Assembly (NCBI GenBank): GCA_944388405.1
Contig: CALXIQ010000042.1
Location: 1-48,769, forward strand
Reading direction: 5' to 3'
DNA: 48,769 bases
Source of the DNA: an uncultured Ruminococcus sp.
GTDB lineage: Bacteria > Bacillota > Clostridia > Oscillospirales > Ruminococcaceae
Part shown: positions 34,682 through 42,410 of the stretch, piece after piece
Numbering within the stretch: the stretch's first letter is position 1
Layout of the letters: every line of letters begins with the position of its first letter
Notes under the pieces: model-generated
Databases searched by the model: none
Seen by the model: only the letters and a program-made list of their open reading frames with translations
Told to the model about the DNA's origin: nothing
Made by a program: the position numbers and the translations under genes

Positions 34682-35830
34682 TTAAAAAGCGGTTTTATAA
34701 ATTTCAAGAATAGATTCAACGGTGCACTCTCTGGGATTTCCTCCTGTGCACACATCTTCAAACGCCGACTGAGCCAGCGCGGGAAGGTCCTCTTCCTTTA
34801 CTCCTATCTCACGAAGCTTTTCGGGGATTCCCACATCCTTTGAAAGCTTTCTTACGGCATCTACCGCAGCTTTTCGGTACTCGCTTTCGCTCATTCCCGT
34901 TGTGTCTACGTCCATAGCCTCAGCGATGTCCTTAAATTTTTCACCTGTGCAGGGAGCGTTATACTCCATTACATAAGGCAGCAGCACGGCGTTTGCAATT
35001 CCGTGAGGAGTATCGTAAAATGCCCCCAGTGGATGAGCCATTCCGTGAACAACGCCCAGTCCCACATTTGAAAATCCCATTCCGGCTATGTACTGACCAA
35101 GCGCCATATCCTCTCTGCCTGCAGGGTCGTTGTCGCATGCCGCACGCAGCGAACGGCTGATAATTTCAATCGCCTTAAGGTGCATCATATCGGTAAGCTC
35201 CCACGCAGCCTTTGTGGTATAGCCCTCAATTGCATGGGTAAGGGCATCCATTCCGGTGGAAGCGGTAAGTCCCTTAGGCATCGACGACATCATATCGCTG
35301 TCGATAATCGCCACAACAGGAATGTCGTGAGGGTCAACGCACACGAATTTACGCTTGTTCTCCTCATCGGTGATAACGTAGTTTATAGTTACCTCCGCCG
35401 CAGTTCCCGCAGTGGTGGGCACCGCTATAATGGGAACACAGGGATTCTTTGTATCGACTGCCCCCTCAAGGGAAGTTACGTCCGAATATTCGGGGTTGGC
35501 GGTAATAATGCCCACCGCCTTTGCCGTATCTATGGACGAGCCGCCGCCGATAGCAATGATATAGTCCGCTCCCGACTGTGCGAAAACCTCTACTCCTTTT
35601 TTAACTACGGCAACCGTAGGATTGGCTTTAACGTCGGAAAAAATTTCATACTTAAGTCCCGAGCCGTCAAGCAGATCCGTAACCTTTTTTGCGACATTAA
35701 ACTTTATAAGGTCCTTATCGGTAACTATAAGAGCCTTTTTAAAACCTCTCTTTTTCGCCTCGCTGACAATTTCAGCAATTGCTCCTCCGCCAAAATACGA
35801 TGTTTCGTTCAATATCATTCTGTTTGCCAT
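34682..35830 (-). CDS. fucO: Lactaldehyde reductase (1,2-propanediol oxidoreductase)
   Basis: Iron-containing group III alcohol dehydrogenase reducing L-lactaldehyde to 1,2-propanediol during fucose or rhamnose fermentation. The 382 residues track E. coli FucO closely along the whole length: MANRMILNETSYFGGGAI at the start, IAIGGGSSIDTAKAVGII (NAD site), VPTTAGTAAEVTINYVITDE, the metal-binding DALTHAIEGY, and GMAHPLGAFYDTPHGIANA. No other fucose genes are nearby. A near-match to the CcpA (cre) consensus lies at 35952-35965, upstream of the gene. Confidence 0.93.
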   Translation of the reverse strand: MANRMILNETSYFGGGAIAEIVSEAKKRGFKKALIVTDKDLIKFNVAKKVTDLLDGSGLKYEIFSDVKANPTVAVVKKGVEVFAQSGADYIIAIGGGSSIDTAKAVGIITANPEYSDVTSLEGAVDTKNPCVPIIAVPTTAGTAAEVTINYVITDEENKRKFVCVDPHDIPVVAIIDSDMMSSMPKGLTASTGMDALTHAIEGYTTKAAWELTDMMHLKAIEIISRSLRAACDNDPAGREDMALGQYIAGMGFSNVGLGVVHGMAHPLGAFYDTPHGIANAVLLPYVMEYNAPCTGEKFKDIAEAMDVDTTGMSESEYRKAAVDAVRKLSKDVGIPEKLREIGVKEEDLPALAQSAFEDVCTGGNPRECTVESILEIYKTAF

Positions 35831-35951
35831 GAAATATCCTACTTTTCCGACTGATTTACAGGAAAAATCCTATGTACTTATCATACAATAATGACCTATG
35901 CAATTAAAGCATATTTGTTGAAATATACAAGAACATTATGTAACAATTATA

Positions 35952-35965
35952 TGTAAGCGTTTTCC
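35952..35965. promoter_or_regulatory. Possible cre (CcpA) site upstream of fucO
   Basis: TGTAAGCGTTTTCC matches the consensus TGWAANCGNTNWCA at all but the last position. It lies about 125 nt before the fucO start. Confidence 0.35.
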
Positions 35966-35995
35966 GTCAAATGACGAAATATATCGCAAACGAAA

Positions 35996-36034
35996 AAAAG
36001 CGGCTCTGCACGGAAATAATCCGTCGTCGCCGCC
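35996..36034 (-). terminator. Terminator after the transglutaminase gene
   Basis: Minus strand GGCGGC / GCCGC outer stem with ACGGA / TCCGT inner stem, followed by TTTTTTTCG. Confidence 0.8.
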
Positions 36035-36041
36035 ATTACCG

Positions 36042-37394
36042 CTACCGATTCAGAATAACGGTATAGGTATTTGCAATATCATTGCGTATCAGCGAATATG
36101 AAACTGCGGATATGTCCATAGCGTTTCTTTCCGATGCGCTATTAAGAATATCGAATATTCTTCCGTTTCCTGTTCCTCCGCCAAATATTTCGTTGTACAC
36201 CCAATCGTATACCTCATCGGTTGAGCATTTTACTCTGACATATCTGTCGTTGTTCTCTACGGCGTTTATCGCTGCGCTTTCAAACACTTCGTATGCCGAA
36301 TTTATATCGTAAGCCACAAGTCCCGATTTAACATAGTAATTCTCCTCGTCGGAGGTTGCTTGGGGATATGTCATAAATTCCGATTGTTCGGCGGTATGGT
36401 CTCTTGAACACACCTCATCGGTTATATTAAAATAGTCGTATCTCACATAATCGTTGCCCAGATTGGAAATAGGGTCGTCCCACGTTGTGTCTATATTATA
36501 CCAGTTTCCGTTTAAATACACCATATTCCACATATGAGGCACCACTTCTCCGTAGGTGTCATAAGACTCGCCCAGCACAGGTATGCAAAGTATTCCCGCT
36601 CTACTGCACAGCATAAGCATTGCTTTGGAATAGCCCTCGCATACCGCCCTTCCTTCGATAAGGCATCCGTATGCCGAATGGGCATTTTCCGTTTCATCGC
36701 TGTAGGCGCATTTAAGGATAATCATATCGTGGAAATATTTAAGCTTTTCATAATTGTCAAGTCCTTCAGCCTGAAGGTATATGCTTTCAACCTCCGCCCT
36801 CAGCTGAGCAAGCTGACTGTCCCCTTCCTCACGGCTTTTTACATATGAAACGTTAAGCGACCTGACGTAATTGTCTCCGCCCACCACTATACTGTAGCTG
36901 GAGTCAAGCTGATTCAGCTCCGGCGAGGTGCAGATAACAAGCGACATAAAGGCGTCAAGCTGTTGTGAAGAAATAACCCCATCGGTTATGTCGATGTTCT
37001 CGCTGTACTGTGCAATGCCGCTGTATATTTCACGGTAGCACTGTCTGACGCTTTCATCTGCGTCCCTAAGAAAATACTCCGCCGACGGCGAAAGCTCCAC
37101 ATCTGAAGCGTCAAGCTCGCCAATTTGGGGAGAGGTTCCCGTTATTATTTCAGTCTGTACCGACGGCTGGCCGTTATACTCAGACTGCTGCGACTGCTGA
37201 GATGTGGTGGTATCGCTTGCCGAATCGGCGGTGCCTATTGGCACTCCGCCCGAAAAAGAGCAGGAAACCGCCGACACTGCCGCCGCCAAAGCGGCAGCAA
37301 CGCAGACTATCCTTTTAAAGGGCATTGCAAACGATAATTTTTTCGCTCCAAAGCCGTTTATCAAACATTTATTAACAAAAGACGATTTACTCAC
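36042..37394 (-). CDS. Lipoprotein with a transglutaminase-like domain
   Basis: Predicted surface lipoprotein of 450 residues. After a 23-residue basic extension comes a hydrophobic segment (about 28-44) ending in AVSCS, a lipobox with C45, then a Ser/Thr/Gln-rich linker (50-95). The C-terminal half has a transglutaminase/protease-like core with the triad C252 (GRAVCEGYSKAM), H287 (PHMWNMV) and D302 (WYNIDTTWDDP). Such proteins may cut or modify surface or substrate proteins; the target is unknown. GTG start at 37394 with GGAG 7 nt ahead; the ATG at the signal segment has no ribosome site. Confidence 0.82.
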   Translation of the reverse strand: MSKSSFVNKCLINGFGAKKLSFAMPFKRIVCVAAALAAAVSAVSCSFSGGVPIGTADSASDTTTSQQSQQSEYNGQPSVQTEIITGTSPQIGELDASDVELSPSAEYFLRDADESVRQCYREIYSGIAQYSENIDITDGVISSQQLDAFMSLVICTSPELNQLDSSYSIVVGGDNYVRSLNVSYVKSREEGDSQLAQLRAEVESIYLQAEGLDNYEKLKYFHDMIILKCAYSDETENAHSAYGCLIEGRAVCEGYSKAMLMLCSRAGILCIPVLGESYDTYGEVVPHMWNMVYLNGNWYNIDTTWDDPISNLGNDYVRYDYFNITDEVCSRDHTAEQSEFMTYPQATSDEENYYVKSGLVAYDINSAYEVFESAAINAVENNDRYVRVKCSTDEVYDWVYNEIFGGGTGNGRIFDILNSASERNAMDISAVSYSLIRNDIANTYTVILNR

Positions 37395-37436
37395 CGTTTT
37401 TCTCCGTTTCCTGTGAAAAACTACACATTGTCACTG

Positions 37437-37454
37437 CCCGACAAGTAGGTCGGG
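37437..37454 (-). promoter_or_regulatory. Hairpin in the transglutaminase leader
   Basis: CCCGAC / GTCGGG stem with 6 nt loop, 43-60 nt before the start codon. The rest of the 404 bp gap 37395-37798 holds two promoter regions and no gene. Confidence 0.35.
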
Positions 37455-37543
37455 AACTGTTATATGAACTTTATGAACACAATCAGTATCAGGAAGGGTT
37501 TCTTCCCGTACAAGCCTTGATTTACAGCAATCTTTATATAATG

Positions 37544-37573
37544 ATTGTACAATACCCCTGCCGTATTTGTCAA
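37544..37573 (-). promoter_or_regulatory. Promoter of the transglutaminase gene
   Basis: Minus strand TTGACA (37568-37573), 18 bp, TACAAT (37544-37549). Confidence 0.55.
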
Positions 37574-37798
37574 TAGAATATTCAACAAATAACAAAAAAG
37601 AATTCACTGCTTTATATGGCATATTGTCAGCGGTTTAATTTACAATGCGGCGGCGTTGTGCAAACTGCCCTGTCTTTTTGACTAAGCTTCATTTAAAATG
37701 TACAAATCTCCGAAAATCTTATCTCCGTTCTCCCGCTTATCAATTTATTCACAACTTTCATGTAAAATAAAGCTTACGCATATGAAAGGATTGATACA

Positions 37799-38722
37799 AT
37801 GGAATACGGACTGATTGTCGGTGAAAGAATTATTATAATGTTTCTTATTCTCGTTTTGGGAGCGTTTTGTTTTCTCAAGGGGATAATCTCAAAAGACGGA
37901 ACAAAGCAGCTTTCGAGGATTGCGCTAAACATTGTAAACCCTGTGCTGATATTCATGTCTTACCAGTCGAAGTATGACAGTCGTCTTATCAACGGACTTT
38001 TGTGGGCTTTCGGTCTTTCGGCGATTTCCTTTGCGGTTACGATTATTGCTGCCACTCTGCTTGTCCGTTCAAAAAACAACGCTGACTGTCCGATTGAGCG
38101 TTTTTCGGTAATCTATTCAAACTGCGCATTTATGTGTATTCCTCTTATAAGCGGACTTTATGGTTCTGAGGGAGTGCTTTATCTCACCGCTTACCTTACG
38201 GTTTTCAATCTGCTGGTATGGACTCACGGACTTATGACAATGAAAGGCGAGAGAGATTTTTCCTCTTTTGCAAAGGCGTTGAAATCCCCATCGGTAATTG
38301 CGGTTATACTGGGACTTATATGCTATCTCACTCAGATAAGGCTGCCTGCCATACCTGCACAGGCTATGCAGTACATTGCAGATATGAACACTCCCCTTGC
38401 GATGCTTATTGCCGGTGCCACCGCCGCTCAGACCAACATTTTAAAAAGCCTTAAAAGCTTCAGAATTTACTACATTTGTTTTTTAAAGCTTTTGCTTATT
38501 CCCGCCGCAGTATTTTTAATCATCAATCTTTTGCCTGCGCCCGACACCGTTAAAACCACAATCCTTGTAGCAACAGGCTGTCCTGCCGCCACAATGGGGA
38601 CTATGTTTGCGATTACCCTTGACAAGAATCCTCAGAAATGCTCGGAGATTTTCACTGCGACTACCCTGCTTTCGGGAATAACCCTTCCGCTGCTGGTTTG
38701 CGGAGCGGGTTTGCTGCTTTAA
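37799..38722 (+). CDS. AEC family permease (auxin efflux carrier/malate permease type)
   Basis: Inner membrane transporter of the AEC family, with about ten helices in 307 residues. Family traits include the N-terminal FLILVLGAFCFLKGIISKDG, NPVLIFMSYQS, NCAFMCIPLISGLYGSEG in the middle and ATGCPAATMGTMFAI near the end. Members move malate, malonate or other carboxylates in bacteria; the substrate here is unknown. AAAGGA lies 8 nt before the ATG. Single gene, followed by a 248 nt gap and tRNA-Leu. Confidence 0.9.
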   Translation: MEYGLIVGERIIIMFLILVLGAFCFLKGIISKDGTKQLSRIALNIVNPVLIFMSYQSKYDSRLINGLLWAFGLSAISFAVTIIAATLLVRSKNNADCPIERFSVIYSNCAFMCIPLISGLYGSEGVLYLTAYLTVFNLLVWTHGLMTMKGERDFSSFAKALKSPSVIAVILGLICYLTQIRLPAIPAQAMQYIADMNTPLAMLIAGATAAQTNILKSLKSFRIYYICFLKLLLIPAAVFLIINLLPAPDTVKTTILVATGCPAATMGTMFAITLDKNPQKCSEIFTATTLLSGITLPLLVCGAGLLL

Positions 38723-38928
38723 CTTTACAAGCAGTCCTCTGTTCCAACCGACTGCATTTATCATTTATAATAACAGAGCAAGTATAATATTTTTATCTGA
38801 ACAGCCGGCGACAGTCTTTAGTTTGATGTTTTAATTAACACCGGCAAGCCTGCCGCCGTTATTTGCTTTACTCAAGGTTAGACAAGTGTGAACGTTTTGT
38901 AAAACTCAAAATTTAATCAAAAAAATTC

Positions 38929-38957
38929 TTGACAAGCACCTTGCTTAATGCTATAAT
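38929..38957 (+). promoter_or_regulatory. Promoter of tRNA-Leu
   Basis: TTGACA (38929-38934), 17 bp, TATAAT (38952-38957), 13 bp before the mature tRNA. Confidence 0.85.
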
Positions 38958-38970
38958 ATTAAAGTCAATT

Positions 38971-39054
38971 GCGGCAGTGCTGGAATAGGCAGACAGGCAC
39001 GTTTGAGGGGCGTGTGTCTTTGACGTACGGGTTCAAGTCCCGTTTGCCGCACCA
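38971..39054 (+). tRNA. tRNA-Leu (GAG)
   Basis: 84 nt with encoded CCA and a short variable arm. Anticodon stem CACGT/GCGTG with loop TTGAGGG. Its 3' part is the attachment site of the integrated element and is repeated at 47710-47734. Confidence 0.93.
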
Positions 39055-39055
39055 A
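39031..39055 (+). repeat. attL: direct repeat of the integrated element
   Basis: The T arm and acceptor 3' strand of tRNA-Leu plus CCAA, 25 bp, identical to 47710-47734. Integration leaves the tRNA intact at this end. Confidence 0.92.
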
Positions 39056-39062
39056 TAAAAAC

Positions 39063-39113
39063 AACTCGCAAATCCTTTAAAATCAAGGGTTTGCGAGTTT
39101 TTGTTTTTAGTGT
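39063..39113 (+). terminator. Terminator after tRNA-Leu, inside the element
   Basis: AACTCGCAAA / TTTGCGAGTT, perfect 10 bp stem with a 17 nt loop, then TTTGTTTTT. The element thus supplies the terminator for the tRNA gene it sits in. Confidence 0.8.
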
Positions 39114-39121
39114 TATTTTGG

Positions 39122-39145
39122 TTTTGGGTGTTGTTTGGGTGTTAT
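39122..39145 (+). promoter_or_regulatory. Putative integrase arm-type sites, attL side
   Basis: Two tandem copies of TTTGGGTGTTR at 11 bp spacing, matched by three copies near attR (47572-47613). Confidence 0.6.
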
Positions 39146-39183
39146 TAATAAAAAATTTAGTCTGAATTGTGCTGAAATCAAAT

Positions 39184-39216
39184 AGGAGCAAGCCGAAAAG
39201 CCTGCTCCTGTTTTTT
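39184..39216. terminator. Hairpin after the integrase gene
   Basis: AGGAGCA / TGCTCCT with an inner GCC/GGC-like pair and a plus-strand GTTTTTTT tail, 4 nt from the integrase stop. Confidence 0.6.
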
Positions 39217-39219
39217 TGT

Positions 39220-40620
39220 TTATTCTGCTTTGGTTTTGCCGTTTGGTGTTACAAGGATATTCGCAACCGCTCCAAGTGCCTGCGCTTCCCTGTCCTGAAA
39301 TGCAGCGGCATAAATATCAAGTGTGGTGCTTGCCTGAGAATGTCCCAGAACGCTTTGCACCGTCTTTACGTCAACACCCGAAGTAATAAGCAGGCTTGCG
39401 TTTAAGTGCCTGAATGAGTGCAGATTTACTTTAGGCAGATTATGCTGCCTGCAAATCTTTGTAAGCCATGAAAACGGCGTTGCACCGTGCATTTGATGTC
39501 CGTCCCATGTGGTGAAAAGTCTGTCGGTATTGTGCCATAAATCCCCCAGCTTCAAACGCTGCGAAAGCTGTTCATTTTGCAGCTGCTTAATCGTAAATAT
39601 AACATTATCCGGCAGCGTTAAGGCTCGGACAGATTTCTTGCTTTTAGGCTCGGTATCATAGTACCCCAGTTCTTTTGAATAGTGAACGGTTCTGCGAATG
39701 TGTATAACTCCTGTATCAAAATCAATATCGCTCCATTCAAGCCCCAGTATTTCACCTCTGCGGAAACCGCCGAAAATCGCAAGGTAAAAGAACGCTTTAT
39801 ATTTAATCGGCGTGTCCGGTCTGTCAAGTATATCAAGAAACTTCTTAGCCTGCTCGATGGTGAACATTTTATGCTCTGTCTGCGGCATTTTGGGCAGCGC
39901 AGCATTTTTACAGGGATTCTCTTTTATAGCTTTGATATGCACAGCGTAATCAAATACACTTGACACAAAGGACACATAATTTTTTATAGTCTTTGGCGAT
40001 AATAGCTTTTTCTCTGCCTGCTTTTCAAAAAGCCTGCTGCACGGTTCACCGAAAGCAGCGGCGATTTTTTCAGCATTTTCCCACCTTATGAGCTTACCGC
40101 TTGCGGCTGATTTGACCGTCTGAGCGCTTACACCTGACTGCTCTGCAAGTGCCTTTTGCGTTATGCTCTTATCCTTTAGCATAGCTTTCAAATCGCCGTT
40201 AAATGCAGCATTTGCAGTTTTTTCAACGTGCTGCTTGCCGAGCCATGATATAAAGCCGTCAATTTCTCTTGGCGTTATCCTGTCTATACGAAGATGTCCG
40301 AGCCGCTCATAAACTCTCGGCGTGTATGCTCTGCACCGCTCTATCCCTGATGGCTTTAAGGTGCGGTTTGCATAAGCTTCAAACCATGTTTCGCAGAAGT
40401 TTTCAAACTTTTCCGCATTGACAGTCTGCCCGCTCCTGCACTTTTCTTCAAACTCAAAAGCCGCTTTACTCAGAGCCTTTTCAATTTGCTTTTCTGTCAT
40501 GTTCGGCTTTGGCGGTTTCCATGTCATAGACTGTGATTTCTGCTTTTTACCATCAGCCGAATATCCGCAAAATACACGTATTCGATAAGAACCGTTTGCA
40601 CGTTTTTCAATCTGTGCCAT
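39220..40620 (-). CDS. int: Tyrosine site-specific integrase with an embedded HTH domain
   Basis: Catalyses integration and excision at tRNA-Leu. The 466 residues have an N-terminal arm-binding part (1-65), a core-binding domain from about 70, and a catalytic domain (250-445) with R287 (GGFRRGE), a Lys near 326-329, H401 and R404 (LHSFRHLNA), H427 (VLGHSQ) and the nucleophile Y437 (DIYAA). Unusual is a Cro/CI-like HTH of about 60 residues (141-205: SITQKALAEQSGVSAQTVKS and IRWENAEKIAAAFG) inserted within the core-binding domain. It lies next to attL and reads toward it. Confidence 0.93.
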   Translation of the reverse strand: MAQIEKRANGSYRIRVFCGYSADGKKQKSQSMTWKPPKPNMTEKQIEKALSKAAFEFEEKCRSGQTVNAEKFENFCETWFEAYANRTLKPSGIERCRAYTPRVYERLGHLRIDRITPREIDGFISWLGKQHVEKTANAAFNGDLKAMLKDKSITQKALAEQSGVSAQTVKSAASGKLIRWENAEKIAAAFGEPCSRLFEKQAEKKLLSPKTIKNYVSFVSSVFDYAVHIKAIKENPCKNAALPKMPQTEHKMFTIEQAKKFLDILDRPDTPIKYKAFFYLAIFGGFRRGEILGLEWSDIDFDTGVIHIRRTVHYSKELGYYDTEPKSKKSVRALTLPDNVIFTIKQLQNEQLSQRLKLGDLWHNTDRLFTTWDGHQMHGATPFSWLTKICRQHNLPKVNLHSFRHLNASLLITSGVDVKTVQSVLGHSQASTTLDIYAAAFQDREAQALGAVANILVTPNGKTKAE

Positions 40621-40688
40621 TCGCTTAACTCCTTTCCTATATCGTTAATTCAAACGCTTTATAAGCAGGCTTTGAAATTAGCAGGCTT

Positions 40689-41378
40689 TCAATCCTCTAA
40701 ATCTTCATCAAAGCTTTCACGAATTAATCTATCAAAAATAACAAGCAATGCAAATTGTGCATCAGACAACTTTAATCTTGCAAGTTCGTCGGTAGAAACC
40801 AGTTCACACCTATTTTCATAACAATATTCATCTATTTTTGCCATTAAATTGTTTGCTTCTTTAACGGATACATTTTCAGGCAAAAAGTCGAATTTTTCAA
40901 CATCTTCATTAATATGCAGCTGCGGGCGACAATATTTATACACGCATGAAAGTGGTTGTATAAAATTGAAAAAATTTTCGCTTTCAAGCAAATAATTCAA
41001 AGCGTTAATAAATCTATATTCTTCAGTAATTTTGCTGCCAAAATTACGAGTACAACGCTGAGCATTACATTTTATTATTTCTTTTAGAGCTTTGGGAGTT
41101 AAACCCGTCAATTGGCAAACTTCATGTTCATTCATATCTTCTTCATCGATTTCGCCAATTAGGTAATCAAAAGAAACATGAAATGCGTCATGATATAGTT
41201 GCAATTGCTCAATTGTTGGAACACGACGTTCATTTTCAATATCGCTTACAGTTGCATACGATATACCTAACATATCTTGAATTTGTTTTGCGGACAATCC
41301 GTGTTTTTTACGCACTGCTTTGAAATGTTCGCCGTATCCTTTTTTGTATTTTATATTGCTTTGTGCCTTATTAGCCAT
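40689..41378 (-). CDS. XRE family transcriptional repressor of the element
   Basis: The 229-residue protein has an N-terminal Cro/CI helix-turn-helix (about 14-70: FKAVRKKHGLSAKQIQDMLG, ISYATVSDIENERRVPTIEQ) and a C-terminal part of unknown fold, perhaps for inducer binding or oligomerisation. No Ser-Lys autopeptidase motif is obvious, so it is probably not cleaved like CI. The ATG at 41378 has GGAG 8 nt ahead. It is divergent from the replication block, in the place of the Stl master repressor of satellite islands. TAATGCTAA-type inverted repeats upstream are likely operators. Confidence 0.85.
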   Translation of the reverse strand: MANKAQSNIKYKKGYGEHFKAVRKKHGLSAKQIQDMLGISYATVSDIENERRVPTIEQLQLYHDAFHVSFDYLIGEIDEEDMNEHEVCQLTGLTPKALKEIIKCNAQRCTRNFGSKITEEYRFINALNYLLESENFFNFIQPLSCVYKYCRPQLHINEDVEKFDFLPENVSVKEANNLMAKIDEYCYENRCELVSTDELARLKLSDAQFALLVIFDRLIRESFDEDLED

Positions 41379-41402
41379 TGTCTTCACTCCTATAAGCCGC
41401 TT

Positions 41403-41435
41403 TAATGCTAAACTACATATTTATAATTAGCATTA
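41403..41435. promoter_or_regulatory. Operator-like inverted repeat 1
   Basis: TAATGCTAA (41403-41411) and TTAGCATTA (41427-41435), perfect arms with a 15 bp spacer, upstream of the repressor gene. Confidence 0.55.
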
Positions 41436-41457
41436 TTTAAAACATTAGTGTTTGTGG

Positions 41458-41487
41458 TTGCTTTTCCCTAAGCACGTATGATATAAT
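41458..41487 (+). promoter_or_regulatory. Rightward promoter of the element's early genes
   Basis: TTGCTT (41458-41463), 18 bp, TATAAT (41482-41487), followed at once by operator 2. Confidence 0.65.
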
Positions 41488-41492
41488 AAAAC

Positions 41493-41523
41493 TATGCTAA
41501 ATCAAACACATTAATTTAGCATA
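41493..41523. promoter_or_regulatory. Operator-like inverted repeat 2
   Basis: TATGCTAAAT (41493-41502) and ATTTAGCATA (41514-41523), overlapping the predicted transcription start of the rightward promoter. Confidence 0.6.
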
Positions 41524-41599
41524 TTCATTGTAACACAGTTGCAATGAAAAGTCAACCACCACAACAACTTTTTTTTGCAAAGAAGGAGGAAAAATTTTT

Positions 41600-41785
41600 A
41601 TGCAAAGAGCAAATGCAGAAATTCGAGCAGCTTTAAAGGCAGCAAAAATCCCGGTCTGGCGTGTTGCCCTTGAAATGGGCGTACACGAAAATACAGTACT
41701 GCGCAAACTCAGGATTGAGCTTTCCGAAAATGAAAAATCTGAAATGCTGCATATTATCCAATCAATCAAAGAAAAAACCGCCTGA
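41600..41785 (+). CDS. Small HTH protein
   Basis: A 61-residue protein with a predicted helix-turn-helix: AALKAAKIPVWRVALEMG then VHENTVLRKLRIEL (about 10-42), followed by an acidic helix. GGAGG lies 9 nt ahead of the ATG. It is the first gene of the rightward operon under the repressed promoter, so a Cro-like or activator role is possible but unproven. No named family is recognised. Confidence 0.75.
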   Translation: MQRANAEIRAALKAAKIPVWRVALEMGVHENTVLRKLRIELSENEKSEMLHIIQSIKEKTA

Positions 41786-41889
41786 GCGATACCACCCGCT
41801 CAGACGGCAAGAACATAAGCCACAAACAAAATGTTCCTGCCGATATTATACCACACTTCCGGCAGAAACGCAACCGAAAGGAGAAAATA

Positions 41890-42087
41890 TTGATAACTTC
41901 AAACAACGTCCCCCGAATGAGGACAATCAGGCAGACGGCAGAGGAAACCGGGCTGCACGAATACTTTATCAGGCAGCTTGTTAAGCAGGACAGAATAAGG
42001 TATGTAAAAGCAGGGCGCAAGGTGCTTATAAACCTTGATTTGCTCATTGAGTACCTTAACTCAGGCGAACAGGGGGCGGCAATATGA
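41890..42087 (+). CDS. Excisionase-like HTH protein
   Basis: A 65-residue MerR/excisionase-type winged helix: MRTIRQTAEETGLHEYFIRQ, LVKQDRIRYVKAGRKVLIN and LDLLIEYL. This is the common Xis-like DNA-binding pattern of Clostridial elements. TTG start at 41890 with GGAG 6 nt upstream. Four-base overlap (ATGA) with the next gene. A role as directionality factor for the integrase is inferred from family and position. Confidence 0.78.
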   Translation: MITSNNVPRMRTIRQTAEETGLHEYFIRQLVKQDRIRYVKAGRKVLINLDLLIEYLNSGEQGAAI

Positions 42088-42410
42088 CGGTATCGGAGAA
42101 GATATGCGCCGCCCTGAGAGAGGGCGAGGAAAACGCCGTAAGCCTTGCACAGATGTGCAAAATAAGCGGGCTTGACAACCGCAGCACAAGGCTTATTATT
42201 GAGGCTTTGAGGCGCAGCGGCATGGTTATTATATCAAGCAACAAAGGCTATTACCTGCCCGGCAGCCTTGCTGAAATCAGGCACTATATCAACAAGGAAA
42301 GCAAGCGGGCAAGAAGTATTTTTTACACTATCCGTTCGGCGAAAGCCCTTGAAAGAAAAATGCTTGACGAGCATAACCAGATAGCTTTTTCGGAAAGCGA
42401 GGGCGCATAA
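42084..42410 (+). CDS. Winged-helix protein of the replication region
   Basis: A 108-residue protein with a winged HTH (about 18-60: AVSLAQMCKISGLDNRSTRL, IIEALRRSGMVIISSNKGYY) and a helical tail. The pattern is that of small regulatory proteins found ahead of replisome genes in phages and satellites. It overlaps neighbours on both sides by 1-4 nt, showing a tightly coupled operon. Precise function unknown. Confidence 0.78.
   Translation: MTVSEKICAALREGEENAVSLAQMCKISGLDNRSTRLIIEALRRSGMVIISSNKGYYLPGSLAEIRHYINKESKRARSIFYTIRSAKALERKMLDEHNQIAFSESEGA

Noticed and set aside
37431..37622. A 63-codon minus-strand frame upstream of the transglutaminase gene
   Set aside because: It runs through the promoter and leader hairpin, has no ribosome site and no similarity I can recognise.
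41497..41769. A 90-codon minus-strand frame opposite the small HTH gene
   Set aside because: The plus-strand frame has GGAGG at the right distance and an HTH; the opposite frame has neither and would cover the early promoter.
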